A stretch of 64,000 nt of DNA from Caulobacter sp. 17J65-9 (GTDB taxonomy: Bacteria > Pseudomonadota > Alphaproteobacteria > Caulobacterales > Caulobacteraceae), in assembly GCF_010975005.1 (NCBI RefSeq), contig NZ_JAAIVC010000002.1:18192-82191 (forward strand), given 5' to 3'. The position numbers and the translations under genes are program-made. Below, one piece after another: positions 19,160-27,610 of this stretch; within the stretch, counting starts at the first letter, position 1; every line of letters starts with the position of its first letter. The notes below the pieces were generated by a model. That model worked only from the letters and a program-made list of their open reading frames with translations. It was not told the DNA's origin and ran no database searches.

Positions 19160-21559
19160 TCACCAGTTGAACGCCGCTCGCACATAGGCGAAGCGGCCGT
19201 TGAAGCCAAACGGCGAATAGCGCGTGAAGCCGAGCGTGCCGGTCGAGTTGAGCGCCGCCGGGGTCTCGTCCGGATAGACGTCGAACAGGTTGTCGACGCC
19301 GAGCGCGAGTTCGAAGTTGTCGGTCACGTCGAACCGACCTTCGAGGTCGACCAGGGTCTTGTCGCCGGACGAGATGTCGCTGGCCGCGGTCGAGCCCGGC
19401 TCGATCGCCTCGCCGTAGTGGGTGGCCTTGGCGCTGGCGCCCCAGCGGTCCAGGCGCCAGTCCAGCGCGGCGACCAGCTTCTTCTCCGGCGTGCCGGTCT
19501 CGATGATGTTCTGCGACACCCGGCCGAACAGGACCGGCGGCGGCGTCAGCGCGGACAGCACGTTGGTGCTGGGCAGGCGGGTGACGTCGGTCGAGTTGAA
19601 GTTGGCCGCGCCGGTCAGGTCGAACCGGCCGAAGTCGGTGTCCCAGCGATAGCGCGCGACCACGTCGACGCCCTGGGTTTCGGTGTCCACGCCGTTGATG
19701 AAGAAGCGCGCCTGGGTGACGCCGAAGGGGGTCAGCAGGGCGGCGATATCGGGGCGCGAGGCGCCGCCGAGGTTGTCGGTCAGGACGATGCGGTCGTCGA
19801 TGTTGATCTGATAGGCGTCGACGGTCAGCTCGAACGGACCGCGGCGATAGACCGCGCCCAGGCTGGCGTTCACCGACTTCTCGGCGTCCAGCGGTTGGGC
19901 GCCCAGCGCGCGGGCGACAGCGCTGTCGGCCGGGAAGGTGCCGACCTCGTAGGGCACGCCCGCCGTGAAGTTGGTCGAGGTGGCCGTGTAGAACTGCTGT
20001 TGCAGCGACGGCGCGCGGAAGCCGGTCGAGACCGAACCGCGCAGCGCGAAGGCCGGGGTGAAGTCGTAGCGGGCGGCCAGCTTGCCGGTCAGGGAGTCGC
20101 CGAAGTCGGAATAGTGCTCGGCCCGCGCCGCGGCCGAGGCGGTGAACTTGTCGGTGATCTGCGCCTCGACGTCGACATAGGCGCCGATGGCCTGGCGGTC
20201 CTCGTCGACCTCGTTCGAGGGGCGCAGGCCCGGGAAACCCTGGGCGCCCGGCGCGGGGCCGACGATCGGGCCCTGGTCCCACGCCTTGGCGTCGCCGGCG
20301 CGGATCTCATAGCTCTCGCTGCGCGCCTCGAGCCCCCAGGCCACGTTCAGCGAGCCGGCCAGGCCGACCTCGAAGCCGCGGGTCACGTCCAGGCCCAGCA
20401 CCACCTGGTCGTAGGTGAAGCCTCCGGCGTCGAAGGACGTCGGAGAGGCGGCGCCGTAGGTCGGGTTCAGGCTGTTGGAAACCCCGTAGTCGAGCTTGTC
20501 GCGGCCGTAGCTGAGGTTCAGGTCGGCCTTCCAGCCGCCGATTTCGCCGCGCAGGCCCGCCGCCGCCGAGACGTCCTCGACCTCCACCCCGATCAGCGGC
20601 AGGAAGCCGTGCGGATAGATCGCCGGCACGTTGTTCGAGTTGGACGGAATGCGGAAGAAGGCGGCGCTTTCGCTGTCGCGCTTCTGCAGGCCGGCCCAGC
20701 CATAGGCCTCCCAGCCGTTCGTCAGCGGCAGGCCGGCGTTGGCGTAGAGGGTCAGGTCCTGCGCGTCCGGATCCCCGTAGCGCGAGGTCACCCGGGCGGG
20801 CGTCACCCGCGGGTCGAGGTCGCCGCGGCTGGTCGGCTCGCGGTCGCGGTACTCCCCCGACACGGTCAGGAAGCCGTCGGCGCCAAGCGGCAGGCCCTGC
20901 CAGCCGGACACGGTGACGGTCTGGCCGTCCTGCACCGAGCGACTGGTGCGGGCGGTGTCCACGTCCGTGAAGTATTGGCCCACCGTCACCGCGGCGCCGC
21001 CGCCTTCGCGGGCTTCGCGCAGGCGCAGGTTGATCACGCCCGCCAGGGCGTCGGAGCCGTACTGGGCGGAGGCGCCGTCGCGCAGGACTTCGACCCGCTC
21101 CAGCGCGGTGACCGGGATGGCGTTCAGGTCGACGGCGGCCGAGCCGCGGCCCACCGAGCCGTTGACGTTGACCAGGGCCGAGGCGTGGCGGCGCACGCCG
21201 TTGACCAGCACCAGGGTCTGGTCGGGGCTGAGGCCGCGCAGCGCGGCCGGGCGCACGCTGTCGGTGCCGTCCACCGCCGCGGCGCGCGGGAAGGTGATCG
21301 ACGGGGCCGTGGTGGACAGGGCCTCGGCCAGTTCGGTCGTGCCCTGGCGGGTCAGCGCCTCGCTGCGGATCACGTCGACCGGGGCCAGGGTGTCCAGGCG
21401 CGAGCGGCCGGCGACGCGGGTGCCGGTGACCACCACCTCGTCGACGGCGGCGGCGTCTTCGGGCGAGATGTCGGCCGCTTCCTGGGCGAAGGCGGGCGAG
21501 GCGAGGGCGACGAGCGAGACGGCGCCCAGCAGCAGGGCGCGAGTCGAGAACAGAGACAT
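19160..21559 (-). CDS. TonB-dependent outer-membrane receptor
   Basis: A 799-residue outer-membrane active transporter. The signal peptide ends FAQ near residue 25. The TonB-box-like segment DEVVVTGTR (about 40-48) precedes the plug domain with RGLSPDQTLVLVNGVRRH and GAVNL-like AGVINLRL. A 22-strand barrel follows, with TGFRAPSLQQQF and a C-terminal aromatic (FNW). The ATG at 21559 is chosen over upstream in-frame starts because it gives a clean signal peptide and follows AAAGGCAA. The substrate is not evident from sequence, but the SAM-I riboswitch in the leader predicts repression when S-adenosylmethionine is plentiful, hence uptake of methionine or another sulfur compound. Confidence 0.93.
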   Translation of the reverse strand: MSLFSTRALLLGAVSLVALASPAFAQEAADISPEDAAAVDEVVVTGTRVAGRSRLDTLAPVDVIRSEALTRQGTTELAEALSTTAPSITFPRAAAVDGTDSVRPAALRGLSPDQTLVLVNGVRRHASALVNVNGSVGRGSAAVDLNAIPVTALERVEVLRDGASAQYGSDALAGVINLRLREAREGGGAAVTVGQYFTDVDTARTSRSVQDGQTVTVSGWQGLPLGADGFLTVSGEYRDREPTSRGDLDPRVTPARVTSRYGDPDAQDLTLYANAGLPLTNGWEAYGWAGLQKRDSESAAFFRIPSNSNNVPAIYPHGFLPLIGVEVEDVSAAAGLRGEIGGWKADLNLSYGRDKLDYGVSNSLNPTYGAASPTSFDAGGFTYDQVVLGLDVTRGFEVGLAGSLNVAWGLEARSESYEIRAGDAKAWDQGPIVGPAPGAQGFPGLRPSNEVDEDRQAIGAYVDVEAQITDKFTASAAARAEHYSDFGDSLTGKLAARYDFTPAFALRGSVSTGFRAPSLQQQFYTATSTNFTAGVPYEVGTFPADSAVARALGAQPLDAEKSVNASLGAVYRRGPFELTVDAYQINIDDRIVLTDNLGGASRPDIAALLTPFGVTQARFFINGVDTETQGVDVVARYRWDTDFGRFDLTGAANFNSTDVTRLPSTNVLSALTPPPVLFGRVSQNIIETGTPEKKLVAALDWRLDRWGASAKATHYGEAIEPGSTAASDISSGDKTLVDLEGRFDVTDNFELALGVDNLFDVYPDETPAALNSTGTLGFTRYSPFGFNGRFAYVRAAFNW

Positions 21560-21630
21560 TTGCAGTTGCCTTTCGCGGCGCAGCATTCGTGCGCCGTCGT
21601 TTCGGCGCCGCAGCAAGCGGTCGCCGACAT
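21370..21630 (-). CDS. Possible cysteine-rich upstream ORF overlapping the TonB receptor start
   Basis: An ATG at 21630, 71 bases upstream of the receptor ATG and in another frame, opens an 86-codon ORF. Its first 31 or so codons hold ten cysteines (ATACCGAE, HECCAAKGNCKCLC, APCCW), after which composition becomes ordinary Ser/Pro/Arg-rich antiframe sequence inside the receptor gene. Some of the cysteines fall upstream of the receptor start and so are not a by-product of its coding. No good Shine-Dalgarno is visible. It could be a leader peptide that senses cysteinyl-tRNA, a small metal-binding peptide, or chance. Confidence 0.3.
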   Translation of the reverse strand: MSATACCGAETTAHECCAAKGNCKCLCSRLAPCCWAPSRSSPSPRPPSPRKRPTSRPKTPPPSTRWWSPAPASPAARAWTPWPRST

Positions 21631-21853
21631 TTTCGATGATGCGGTTGTGAGAGACGTGCGGCCGGGGCCGCGGGCCGTCAGAGGCTACATCGAGCCGGAC
21701 AGCAGCAGCGACAACACGGCGCGCGCAGGCCCGCGTACGGTCGCTCGATCATCGCTGTCATCTGAGACACTGAAGCCCCCTGCGCTACGCTCCGCGAGAG
21801 AATCCGACGGTTTGCGGCAGGGAGCGGACCTCGCGCCCGTAGGGCGTGTCCGT

Positions 21854-21960
21854 CTCATCTGTCGCGGGCGAAGCGCCCCCGCAGGAGTTGGCACCTTGCG
21901 AATTCGGTTCGCAGGTTGCCCCGGCGTCTTCGGGCCTGTCCCTCAGCCGGTCTCGATGAG
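21854..21960 (-). ncRNA. SAM-I (S-box) riboswitch
   Basis: The minus strand matches the S-box consensus throughout. P1 is CTCATC (21955-21960) paired with GATGAG (21854-21859); then GAGGGACAGGCCC, then GCCGGGGCAACC closing P2, a P3 hairpin TGCGAA/TTCGCA with CCGA loop, the invariant AGGTGCCAACTCC, and a P4 hairpin with GCGGG/CCCGC. All four helices and the SAM-contacting core are present in 107 bases. S-box RNAs bind S-adenosylmethionine and normally switch off methionine biosynthesis or uptake genes. Here the element precedes the TonB receptor and DAACS symporter. Confidence 0.93.
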
Positions 21961-22018
21961 TGAGATAATGCTGCGCTTGAACGGCGCCAGCGTCAAGCAC
22001 AGATTTTTTGCGATGCAA

Positions 22019-22053
22019 TAAAGAAAACGGCGCGGGAGAAGCTCCCGCGCCGT
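22019..22053 (-). terminator. Terminator after rplI
   Basis: A 12-bp perfect stem (22027-22038 with 22042-22053) with 3-base loop is followed on the minus strand by TTTTCTTT. It ends the rpsF-rpsR-rplI transcript and isolates it from the SAM riboswitch leader downstream. Confidence 0.9.
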
Positions 22054-22079
22054 CTCAATTTTCAGCCTTGGAAAAAGGC

Positions 22080-22664
22080 TTAGTAGGCTTCCGCTTCGCG
22101 CTCGGCCTGGCCGGCGCCGCCTTCCAGCATGTCCTGGGCGGCTTCGGCGGCGTAGGCGCGCTCTTCCTCGAACTGCGAGGCGATCACGTTCTCACCGCGC
22201 GCCTGACGCTCGGCTTCGTCGGCCGAACGGGCGATGTTCACGGTGACGGTGATCGTCACTTCGGGGTGCAGCTTCACCTTCACCGAGTGGACGCCCAGCG
22301 TCTTGATCGGCACGTCCAGGACGACCTGGTTGCGCTCGACCTTGCCGCCTTCGGCCTTGATGGCCTCGGCGACGTCGCGGGCCGCGACCGAACCGTACAG
22401 CTGGCCGCTTTCGCCGGCCGAACGGATCATCACGTACTGGGTGTTGTCGAGCTTCTCGCCCGACTTCTCGGCGTCCGTACGGTTCTGGGCGTTGCGGGCC
22501 TCGATCTGGGCGCGCTGGGCTTCGAACAGCTTCAGGTTGGCCGAGGTGGCGCGCAGGGCCTTCTGGCGCGGCAGCAGGAAGTTACGGGCGAAGCCGTCCT
22601 TCACCGAAACCGTGTCGCCGATGGTGCCGAGCTTCTCGACGCGTTCAAGCAGGATGACTTTCAT
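22080..22664 (-). CDS. rplI: 50S ribosomal protein L9
   Basis: Binds 23S rRNA near the L1 stalk base. The N-terminal signature ([28 protein letters not shown]) is exact; the C-terminal domain is followed by an acidic Ala/Glu extension, giving 194 residues against about 150 in E. coli, a length common in alphaproteobacteria. Third gene of rpsF-rpsR-rplI, 10 bases after rpsR, and followed by a strong terminator. Confidence 0.97.
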   Translation of the reverse strand: MKVILLERVEKLGTIGDTVSVKDGFARNFLLPRQKALRATSANLKLFEAQRAQIEARNAQNRTDAEKSGEKLDNTQYVMIRSAGESGQLYGSVAARDVAEAIKAEGGKVERNQVVLDVPIKTLGVHSVKVKLHPEVTITVTVNIARSADEAERQARGENVIASQFEEERAYAAEAAQDMLEGGAGQAEREAEAY

Positions 22665-22674
22665 CGGTCAGTCC

Positions 22675-22950
22675 TCACTTCACGACGTAGGGCAGCAGGG
22701 CCAGGAAGCGGGCGCGCTTGATGGCCTTGGCCAGCTCGCGTTGCTTCTTGGCGGACACCGCGGTGATGCGCGACGGGACGATCTTGCCGCGCTCGGAGAC
22801 GTAGCGCTGCAGCAGCTTCACGTCCTTGTAGTCGATCTTCGGCGCGTTGGCGCCCGAGAACGGGCACACCTTGCGGCGACGGAAGAACGGGCGACGGGCG
22901 GGGCCGGTGCCGGCCGGGGCGCCCGGGATCGGAGCGGTCGTGTCGGTCAT
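22675..22950 (-). CDS. rpsR: 30S ribosomal protein S18
   Basis: 91 residues with the family core [29 protein letters not shown] and [11 protein letters not shown]. It partners S6 on the small-subunit platform. It lies 11 bases after rpsF on the minus strand. Confidence 0.97.
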   Translation of the reverse strand: MTDTTAPIPGAPAGTGPARRPFFRRRKVCPFSGANAPKIDYKDVKLLQRYVSERGKIVPSRITAVSAKKQRELAKAIKRARFLALLPYVVK

Positions 22951-22961
22951 GTCCGGGTTCC

Positions 22962-23363
22962 TCAGACCATATCTTCGAAGCCGCCGCGGGGACCGCGGTC
23001 GGGACGGTCGCGGTCACGGTCGCCGCGCTCGCGTTCACGCTCGCGACGGGCCAGCACCGGCGACAGTTCCAGGTCGAGCTCTTCGACGCGCACGGTCATG
23101 TAGCGGAGCACGTCTTCGTTGAGCGAGATCTGGCGCTCCATCTCCTTCACCGCCGCCGACGGAGCGTCGATGGCGAGCAGGGAGTAGTGGCCCTTGCGGT
23201 TCTTCTTGATGCGGTAGGTGAGGTTACGCAGACCCCAGTACTCGATCTTGGCGACGGTGCCGCCTTGTTCCTCGAGCAGGGCCTTGAGCGTGTCGTTCAG
23301 GGCCTCGGCCTGTTGCGGCGAGATATCCTGCCGCGCGATGATGACGTGTTCGTAGAGTGCCAT
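22962..23363 (-). CDS. rpsF: 30S ribosomal protein S6
   Basis: 133 residues beginning [15 protein letters not shown], with the S6 fold and an Arg/Glu/Asp-rich C-terminal tail (REREREGDRD type). First gene of the rpsF-rpsR-rplI operon. A hairpin just upstream (23375-23413) is a candidate site for S6:S18 feedback control. Confidence 0.97.
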   Translation of the reverse strand: MALYEHVIIARQDISPQQAEALNDTLKALLEEQGGTVAKIEYWGLRNLTYRIKKNRKGHYSLLAIDAPSAAVKEMERQISLNEDVLRYMTVRVEELDLELSPVLARRERERERGDRDRDRPDRGPRGGFEDMV

Positions 23364-23374
23364 TTGGTCCTCTT

Positions 23375-23413
23375 CCGGGTGGAAGGCGGCGGAGCGGCCG
23401 GCGGAAGACCCGG
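23375..23413 (-). promoter_or_regulatory. Hairpin in the rpsF leader, candidate S6:S18 binding site
   Basis: On the minus strand, CCGGGT (23408-23413) pairs with ACCCGG (23375-23380) around a C-rich loop containing CCGCCGG, ending 11 bases before the rpsF ATG. Many bacteria control rpsF with an S6:S18-binding mRNA stem that exposes a CCG element. Position and loop content fit, but I have not shown a match to the full consensus. Confidence 0.4.
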
Positions 23414-23609
23414 ATCCGTCCCGATGGATCTAGACGCGGCGAACGGACCGAGAGCCCGTTCCTTGGGAACCGCGAAGAGACCGCCTTCCAGGAAAGCGAG
23501 CGCGACTACACGGAAAACGCCGGGGCGGCAAGGGAAATCCCGCTTTCGCCCCGGCTTGTCGCGTCGCGGCGCGCGTGCGAGGTGACGGCTCAGCTTTAGG
23601 GGGAGCGTC

Positions 23610-24173
23610 ATGAAGCGTCTTGTCTCGGCCGTCGTTGTTTGCGCTGCGTTGCTGGTCTCGTCCACGGTCGCGGCCGCGGAATCTCCCTCGGGCGCGCAGG
23701 CGGCCCCGGCTGCGACGGCGCGGGCCACCGCGGGCCCCGGCGTCGACGCCAGGAAGCTCGAGCTGTCCCGGCGTTACTTCAAGGCGATCAACGTGGAGAC
23801 TAAGCTCCGCACCTTGAGCGAGAGCATGTTTTCCGCAATGACGGCCAAGTCCGACAGCGTGTCTCCGGAAGTCCGCCAGGCGATGATGGAGTCGATGAGC
23901 GAGGCCAGCGTCGCGGGTTACCGGGCGATCGAAGAGCACTACGTGCTGATGGTGGCCGGGGTCTTCAGCGCCGAAGAGCTGCAGGCCATGGTGGACTTCT
24001 ATGAAAGCCCCGTCGGCCAGTCGGTGCTGGCGAAAGGCAACCAGCTCGCCGCCCGAAGCGGGGAGCTGATGCAGGAGATGACGCCGACCATCATGACCGA
24101 GTACGAAACCCGGTTCTGCGCCAAGACCAAGCGCGAGGCCGGTTGCCTCACCAAGTCGGCTGGAAAGTCCTGA
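23610..24173 (+). CDS. DUF2059 domain exported protein
   Basis: A 187-residue protein with a signal peptide (cleavage about residue 23, AAA-E) and an Ala-rich linker, then the DUF2059 helical domain with FSAEELQAMVDFYESPVGQSV near residue 120. Members are periplasmic and of unknown function. GGGGGAGCG upstream of the ATG is a good ribosome binding site. It is 8 bases from the DUF1190 lipoprotein gene and may share its transcript. Confidence 0.82.
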   Translation: MKRLVSAVVVCAALLVSSTVAAAESPSGAQAAPAATARATAGPGVDARKLELSRRYFKAINVETKLRTLSESMFSAMTAKSDSVSPEVRQAMMESMSEASVAGYRAIEEHYVLMVAGVFSAEELQAMVDFYESPVGQSVLAKGNQLAARSGELMQEMTPTIMTEYETRFCAKTKREAGCLTKSAGKS

Positions 24174-24181
24174 GAAATTTG

Positions 24182-24730
24182 ATGCCTATGCCCTCCCGTC
24201 GTCGCAGCGCTTCCGTCGGCTTCTCCGTCCTGGGCCTGTCGGCCGCGACCGTCCTGGCCGGCTGCGAGCAGCGGGTCGAGACGCCGGCCGAAGAGGCGCC
24301 GGTCTACGCCTCGGTCGAGCAGTGCCGGCGGGAGAACATGGCCGAGGACTGCGACGCGGCCTTCCAGCAGGCCAGGGCCGACCACGCCAGGACCGCGCCC
24401 AAGTTCGCCGACAAGACGGCCTGCGAGGCCGACTGGGGCGAGGGCTCGTGCGAGGAGCAGCCCGCCGTCCACGCCGGCGGCCACTCGGTGTTCATGCCGA
24501 TGATGATGGGCTTCCTGATCGGCCGCGCCTTCGGGGGCGGCGGCTATCCGGTCTACGGCTCGCCCAGCGGCGGGCTCTATTCCGGCGGTAATCGGGTCGG
24601 GGACGCGCCGGTGCGCAACGGCAAGGCGACCCTGCCTGCCCGCGTGTCGGTCACCTCCACGCCGAACGGCGGCGTCGTCAGCCGGGGCGGCTTCGGCGCC
24701 ACCGCGCGCGGCGAACACGCCGGCGGCTGA
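24182..24730 (+). CDS. YgiB-like lipoprotein (DUF1190)
   Basis: A 182-residue lipoprotein: lipobox LAGC near residue 22, paired cysteines (QCRRE, EDCDAAF, TACEADW, GSCEEQ) and a glycine-rich middle (FGGGGYPVYGSP). These are the marks of the YgiB/YjfM family, DUF1190. In E. coli ygiB sits beside the ATP-grasp gene ygiC; the same pairing occurs here with the gene 4 bases downstream, so the proteins probably work together. The start could also be the ATG at 24188. Confidence 0.78.
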   Translation: MPMPSRRRSASVGFSVLGLSAATVLAGCEQRVETPAEEAPVYASVEQCRRENMAEDCDAAFQQARADHARTAPKFADKTACEADWGEGSCEEQPAVHAGGHSVFMPMMMGFLIGRAFGGGGYPVYGSPSGGLYSGGNRVGDAPVRNGKATLPARVSVTSTPNGGVVSRGGFGATARGEHAGG

Positions 24731-24734
24731 GCGC

Positions 24735-25889
24735 GTGCGCCGCGTCCGTATCGCCCCGCGTCCCTACTGGCGGACGCGGGTGGAGGATCTGGGCCTCCAG
24801 TGGCACACCACCGACCAGGGCGAGCCCTACTGGGACGAGAGCGCCTACTGGGCCTTCTCGGCCGAGGAGGTCGACTGGATCGAGGCGGCCAGCGCCGAGC
24901 TCTACGACATGGTGTTGGCCGCGGTCGGCCGGGTGATCGAGCGGCGCGAACTGGCCGGCTTCGGTTATGAGCAGCCGGCCATCGCCCTGATCGAGCGCAG
25001 CTGGGCCGAGCGCAGCTGGGAGCCGACCTTCTACGCCCGTTTCGACTTCGCCTTCGACGGCGAGGACCTGAAGCTCCTGGAGCTGAACGGCGACACCCCG
25101 ACCTCGCTGCTCGAGGCGGCCGTGGTGCAGTGGTACTGGCTGCAGGAGCGCTTCCCCGAGCTCGACCAGTTCAACTCGATCCACGAGAAGCTGATCGACG
25201 CGCTGAAGCTTTACGCCGGGCACGGCGGAGCGGCCTCGCCCCTGCACCTGGCCAGCGTCAGCCCCCATCCCGAGGACGAGGGCACGGTCGGCTACCTGGC
25301 CGCCTGCGCGGCCGAGGCCGGCGTCCAGCCCCTGGCCGTGCCGATCCACGAGATCGGCCTGCGCGGCGAGAGCTTCGTCGACGGCGAGAACCGGCCGATC
25401 CGGGCCCTGTTCAAGCTCTACCCGTGGGAATGGCTGCTGGACGAGCCGTTCGGGCCGAAGCTGGCCGAGGCGGTGCAGGCCGGACGTCTGAAGCTGATCG
25501 AGCCGGCCTGGAAGATGGTGGCCTCCAACAAGCGCCTGCTGGTGACGCTGAAGGAGATGTTCCCCGACAGCGAGTACCTGCTGGACGCCACCACCTCGCA
25601 GGCGGAGGCGGCGGCCTGGGGCGACTACGTGAAGAAGCCGGTGCGCGGTCGCGAGGGCGCGAACGTCGAGGTGGTCCGGGCCGGCGCGCCGGTGGCCGCC
25701 CGCGGCGGGAGCTATGACGACGACCTGTTCGTGTTCCAGCGCCGGGCCGAGCTGGCCCAGGCGGACGGCAATTGGGCCGTGCTGGGCAGCTGGGTCGTGA
25801 ACCGGCAGGCCTGCGGCATGGGCGTGCGCGAATCGACCTCGCCGATCACCGACAACACCGCGCGGTTCGTGCCGCACGTGATCGAATAG
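24735..25889 (+). CDS. Glutathionylspermidine synthase-like ATP-grasp protein (YgiC/YjfC type)
   Basis: A 384-residue cytosolic protein homologous to the ATP-grasp synthetase half of glutathionylspermidine synthase, lacking the amidase half. Visible parts are FYARFDFAFDG, LLELNGDTPTSLLEAA, the KLYPWEWLLDEPFG region, and the nucleotide-binding KKPVRGREGANVEV with GSWVVNRQACGMGVRES at the end. YgiC-like enzymes have ligase activity of uncertain substrate and do not make glutathionylspermidine in E. coli. The start is GTG at 24735, 4 bases after the YgiB-like stop, indicating coupling. Confidence 0.88.
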   Translation: MRRVRIAPRPYWRTRVEDLGLQWHTTDQGEPYWDESAYWAFSAEEVDWIEAASAELYDMVLAAVGRVIERRELAGFGYEQPAIALIERSWAERSWEPTFYARFDFAFDGEDLKLLELNGDTPTSLLEAAVVQWYWLQERFPELDQFNSIHEKLIDALKLYAGHGGAASPLHLASVSPHPEDEGTVGYLAACAAEAGVQPLAVPIHEIGLRGESFVDGENRPIRALFKLYPWEWLLDEPFGPKLAEAVQAGRLKLIEPAWKMVASNKRLLVTLKEMFPDSEYLLDATTSQAEAAAWGDYVKKPVRGREGANVEVVRAGAPVAARGGSYDDDLFVFQRRAELAQADGNWAVLGSWVVNRQACGMGVRESTSPITDNTARFVPHVIE

Positions 25890-26003
25890 GAAAGCCGAGG
25901 CCCGACACCGGTTTCCGCGACGGAATTGCGCAGCTTCCCCGTTTCAACGTAACGAAGGGAAACGCCGCTTTTTGCGGCGGTACAAAAAGTCGGGGAAACA
26001 ACA

Positions 26004-27569
26004 ATGCGTAAGGTCGCCTACGCCGCGTTCGCGGCGCTGTTGCTCAGCTCGTCCGCCACCGCCGCGTTCGCCGCGGACGACAAGGGCGGCGGCGGTAAGG
26101 ACGCCCAGGTCGAGAAGGTCGAGGCCGCCACGGCGACCGCGCCGGTCGTCGAACAGGCCAAGACCACCAGCCACGTGCTGAACGTCGGCGGCAAGTCGAT
26201 CAAGTACAAGGCGACCGCCGGCACGGTCACGATCCGCAACGGCGAGGGCAAGCCGAACGCCAGCGTCTTCTACATCGCCTACACCGCCGACGCCGCGCCG
26301 GGCGCCAAGCGGCCGGTGACCTTCCTGTACAACGGCGGCCCCGGCTCGGCCTCGCTGTGGCTGACCATGGGCTCGGTCGGCCCGGTGCGGGTGAAGACCG
26401 GCTCGCCGGGCAACACCGCCCCGGCCCCCTATTCGGTGGAGCAGAACCCCTACAGCCTGCTCGACAAGTCCGACCTGGTGTTCATCGACGCCGTCGGCGC
26501 CGGCTATTCGCGCCCGCTGGGCGAGGCCAAGGGCAAGGACTTCTACGGCGTCGACCAGGACGTCGACGCCTTCGCCAAGGCGATCGAGCGCTGGCTGGAG
26601 ATCAACAAGCGCTGGAATTCGCCCAAGTTCCTGTTCGGCGAGTCCTACGGCACCACCCGTTCGGCGGCCCTGGTCAACAAGCTCCAGGAAGACGGCTACG
26701 ACTTCAACGGCGTGGTGCTGCTGTCGTCGATCCTGAACTACGGCGTGCGCCAGCCGGGCTACGACCGCGTCTACACCACCTACCTGCCGAGCTATGCGGC
26801 CACGGCCTGGTATCACGACAAGCTGGCCAACAAGCCGGCCGACCTGCCGACCTTCCTGGCGGAAGTGCGCGCCTGGGCGGACGGCCCGTACACGGCCGCC
26901 CTGGCCAAGGGTCACAACCTGTCCGACGCCGAGCGCGACGCGATCGCCAAGCAGCTGTCGGCCTACACCGGCCTGTCGATCGACTATCTGAAGTCGGCCA
27001 ACCTGCGCGTCGAGCTGGGTCGCTTCCGCAAGGAGCTGCTGCGTGACGAGCGCAAGATCGTCGGCCGCTTCGACTCGCGCTTCGAGGGCGTGGACAGCGA
27101 CGCCGCCGGTGAAGATCCGGAGTCCGATCCGTCGTCGACGGCGATCTCCAGCGCCTTCATCACCACCCACCACGACTACGTGCAGAACGAGCTCGGCTAC
27201 GAGACCGACCTTGAGTACAAGACCCGGGCCGACGGCGCGAACGCCGCCTGGGACTGGGGTCACCGCTTCCCGAACGGCGGCGGCAACAACCGCCGGATGC
27301 TGGCGCCCGACACCGCGCTGGACCTGGCCAACGCCATGCGCACCAACCCGAACCTGCACGTGCTGTCGATGAACGGCTGGTACGACATGGCCACGCCGTT
27401 CTTCGGCACCGAGTACGACCTCAACCACATGCACCTGGACGGGGATCGCAAGAACAACGTCAGCTTCACCTACTACCCGTCCGGCCACATGGCTTACCTG
27501 AGCCCGGACGTGGCGAAGCAGATGCGCGTCGACCTGGAGCGCTTCTACAACGAGGCCCTCGCCCAGTGA
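26004..27569 (+). CDS. S10 family serine carboxypeptidase, exported
   Basis: A 521-residue exported peptidase that should remove C-terminal residues from peptides in the periplasm or outside. The signal peptide ends near residue 23 (AFA-A). The oxyanion region NGGPGSASLWL lies near 110, the nucleophile motif GESYGTT gives Ser214, and Asp461 (NGWYDMATP) and His495 (PSGHMAYL) complete the triad. S10 enzymes are less common in bacteria than in eukaryotes. It is a single-gene unit ending in a strong terminator. The 114-base upstream gap has a GCCGC/GCGGC hairpin at about 25963-25980. Confidence 0.92.
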   Translation: MRKVAYAAFAALLLSSSATAAFAADDKGGGGKDAQVEKVEAATATAPVVEQAKTTSHVLNVGGKSIKYKATAGTVTIRNGEGKPNASVFYIAYTADAAPGAKRPVTFLYNGGPGSASLWLTMGSVGPVRVKTGSPGNTAPAPYSVEQNPYSLLDKSDLVFIDAVGAGYSRPLGEAKGKDFYGVDQDVDAFAKAIERWLEINKRWNSPKFLFGESYGTTRSAALVNKLQEDGYDFNGVVLLSSILNYGVRQPGYDRVYTTYLPSYAATAWYHDKLANKPADLPTFLAEVRAWADGPYTAALAKGHNLSDAERDAIAKQLSAYTGLSIDYLKSANLRVELGRFRKELLRDERKIVGRFDSRFEGVDSDAAGEDPESDPSSTAISSAFITTHHDYVQNELGYETDLEYKTRADGANAAWDWGHRFPNGGGNNRRMLAPDTALDLANAMRTNPNLHVLSMNGWYDMATPFFGTEYDLNHMHLDGDRKNNVSFTYYPSGHMAYLSPDVAKQMRVDLERFYNEALAQ

Positions 27570-27610
27570 TCTGAAGCCGATCTGACGCCGAGCTGGCGCC
27601 AGATGCGAAG

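Larger units (their letters stand above)
21560..22079 (-). other. 520-base intergenic leader region of the TonB receptor operon
   Basis: From right to left on the minus strand: the rplI terminator, the presumed promoter region at about 21961-22020, the SAM-I aptamer (21854-21960), about 220 bases of further leader with a short CGCCC/GGGCG hairpin at 21834-21846 but no U-tract terminator that I can see, and the cysteine-rich ORF start at 21630. The lack of an obvious terminator favours control at translation or by a distant structure. Confidence 0.6.

Noticed and set aside
18578..22021. 1,147-codon plus-strand frame opposite the DAACS symporter, TonB receptor and riboswitch
   Set aside because: Composition is Arg/Ala/Gly/Val/Gln without domain motifs, and it runs antisense over two genes with clear motifs and signal peptides. 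This is the usual shadow of GC-rich codon use.
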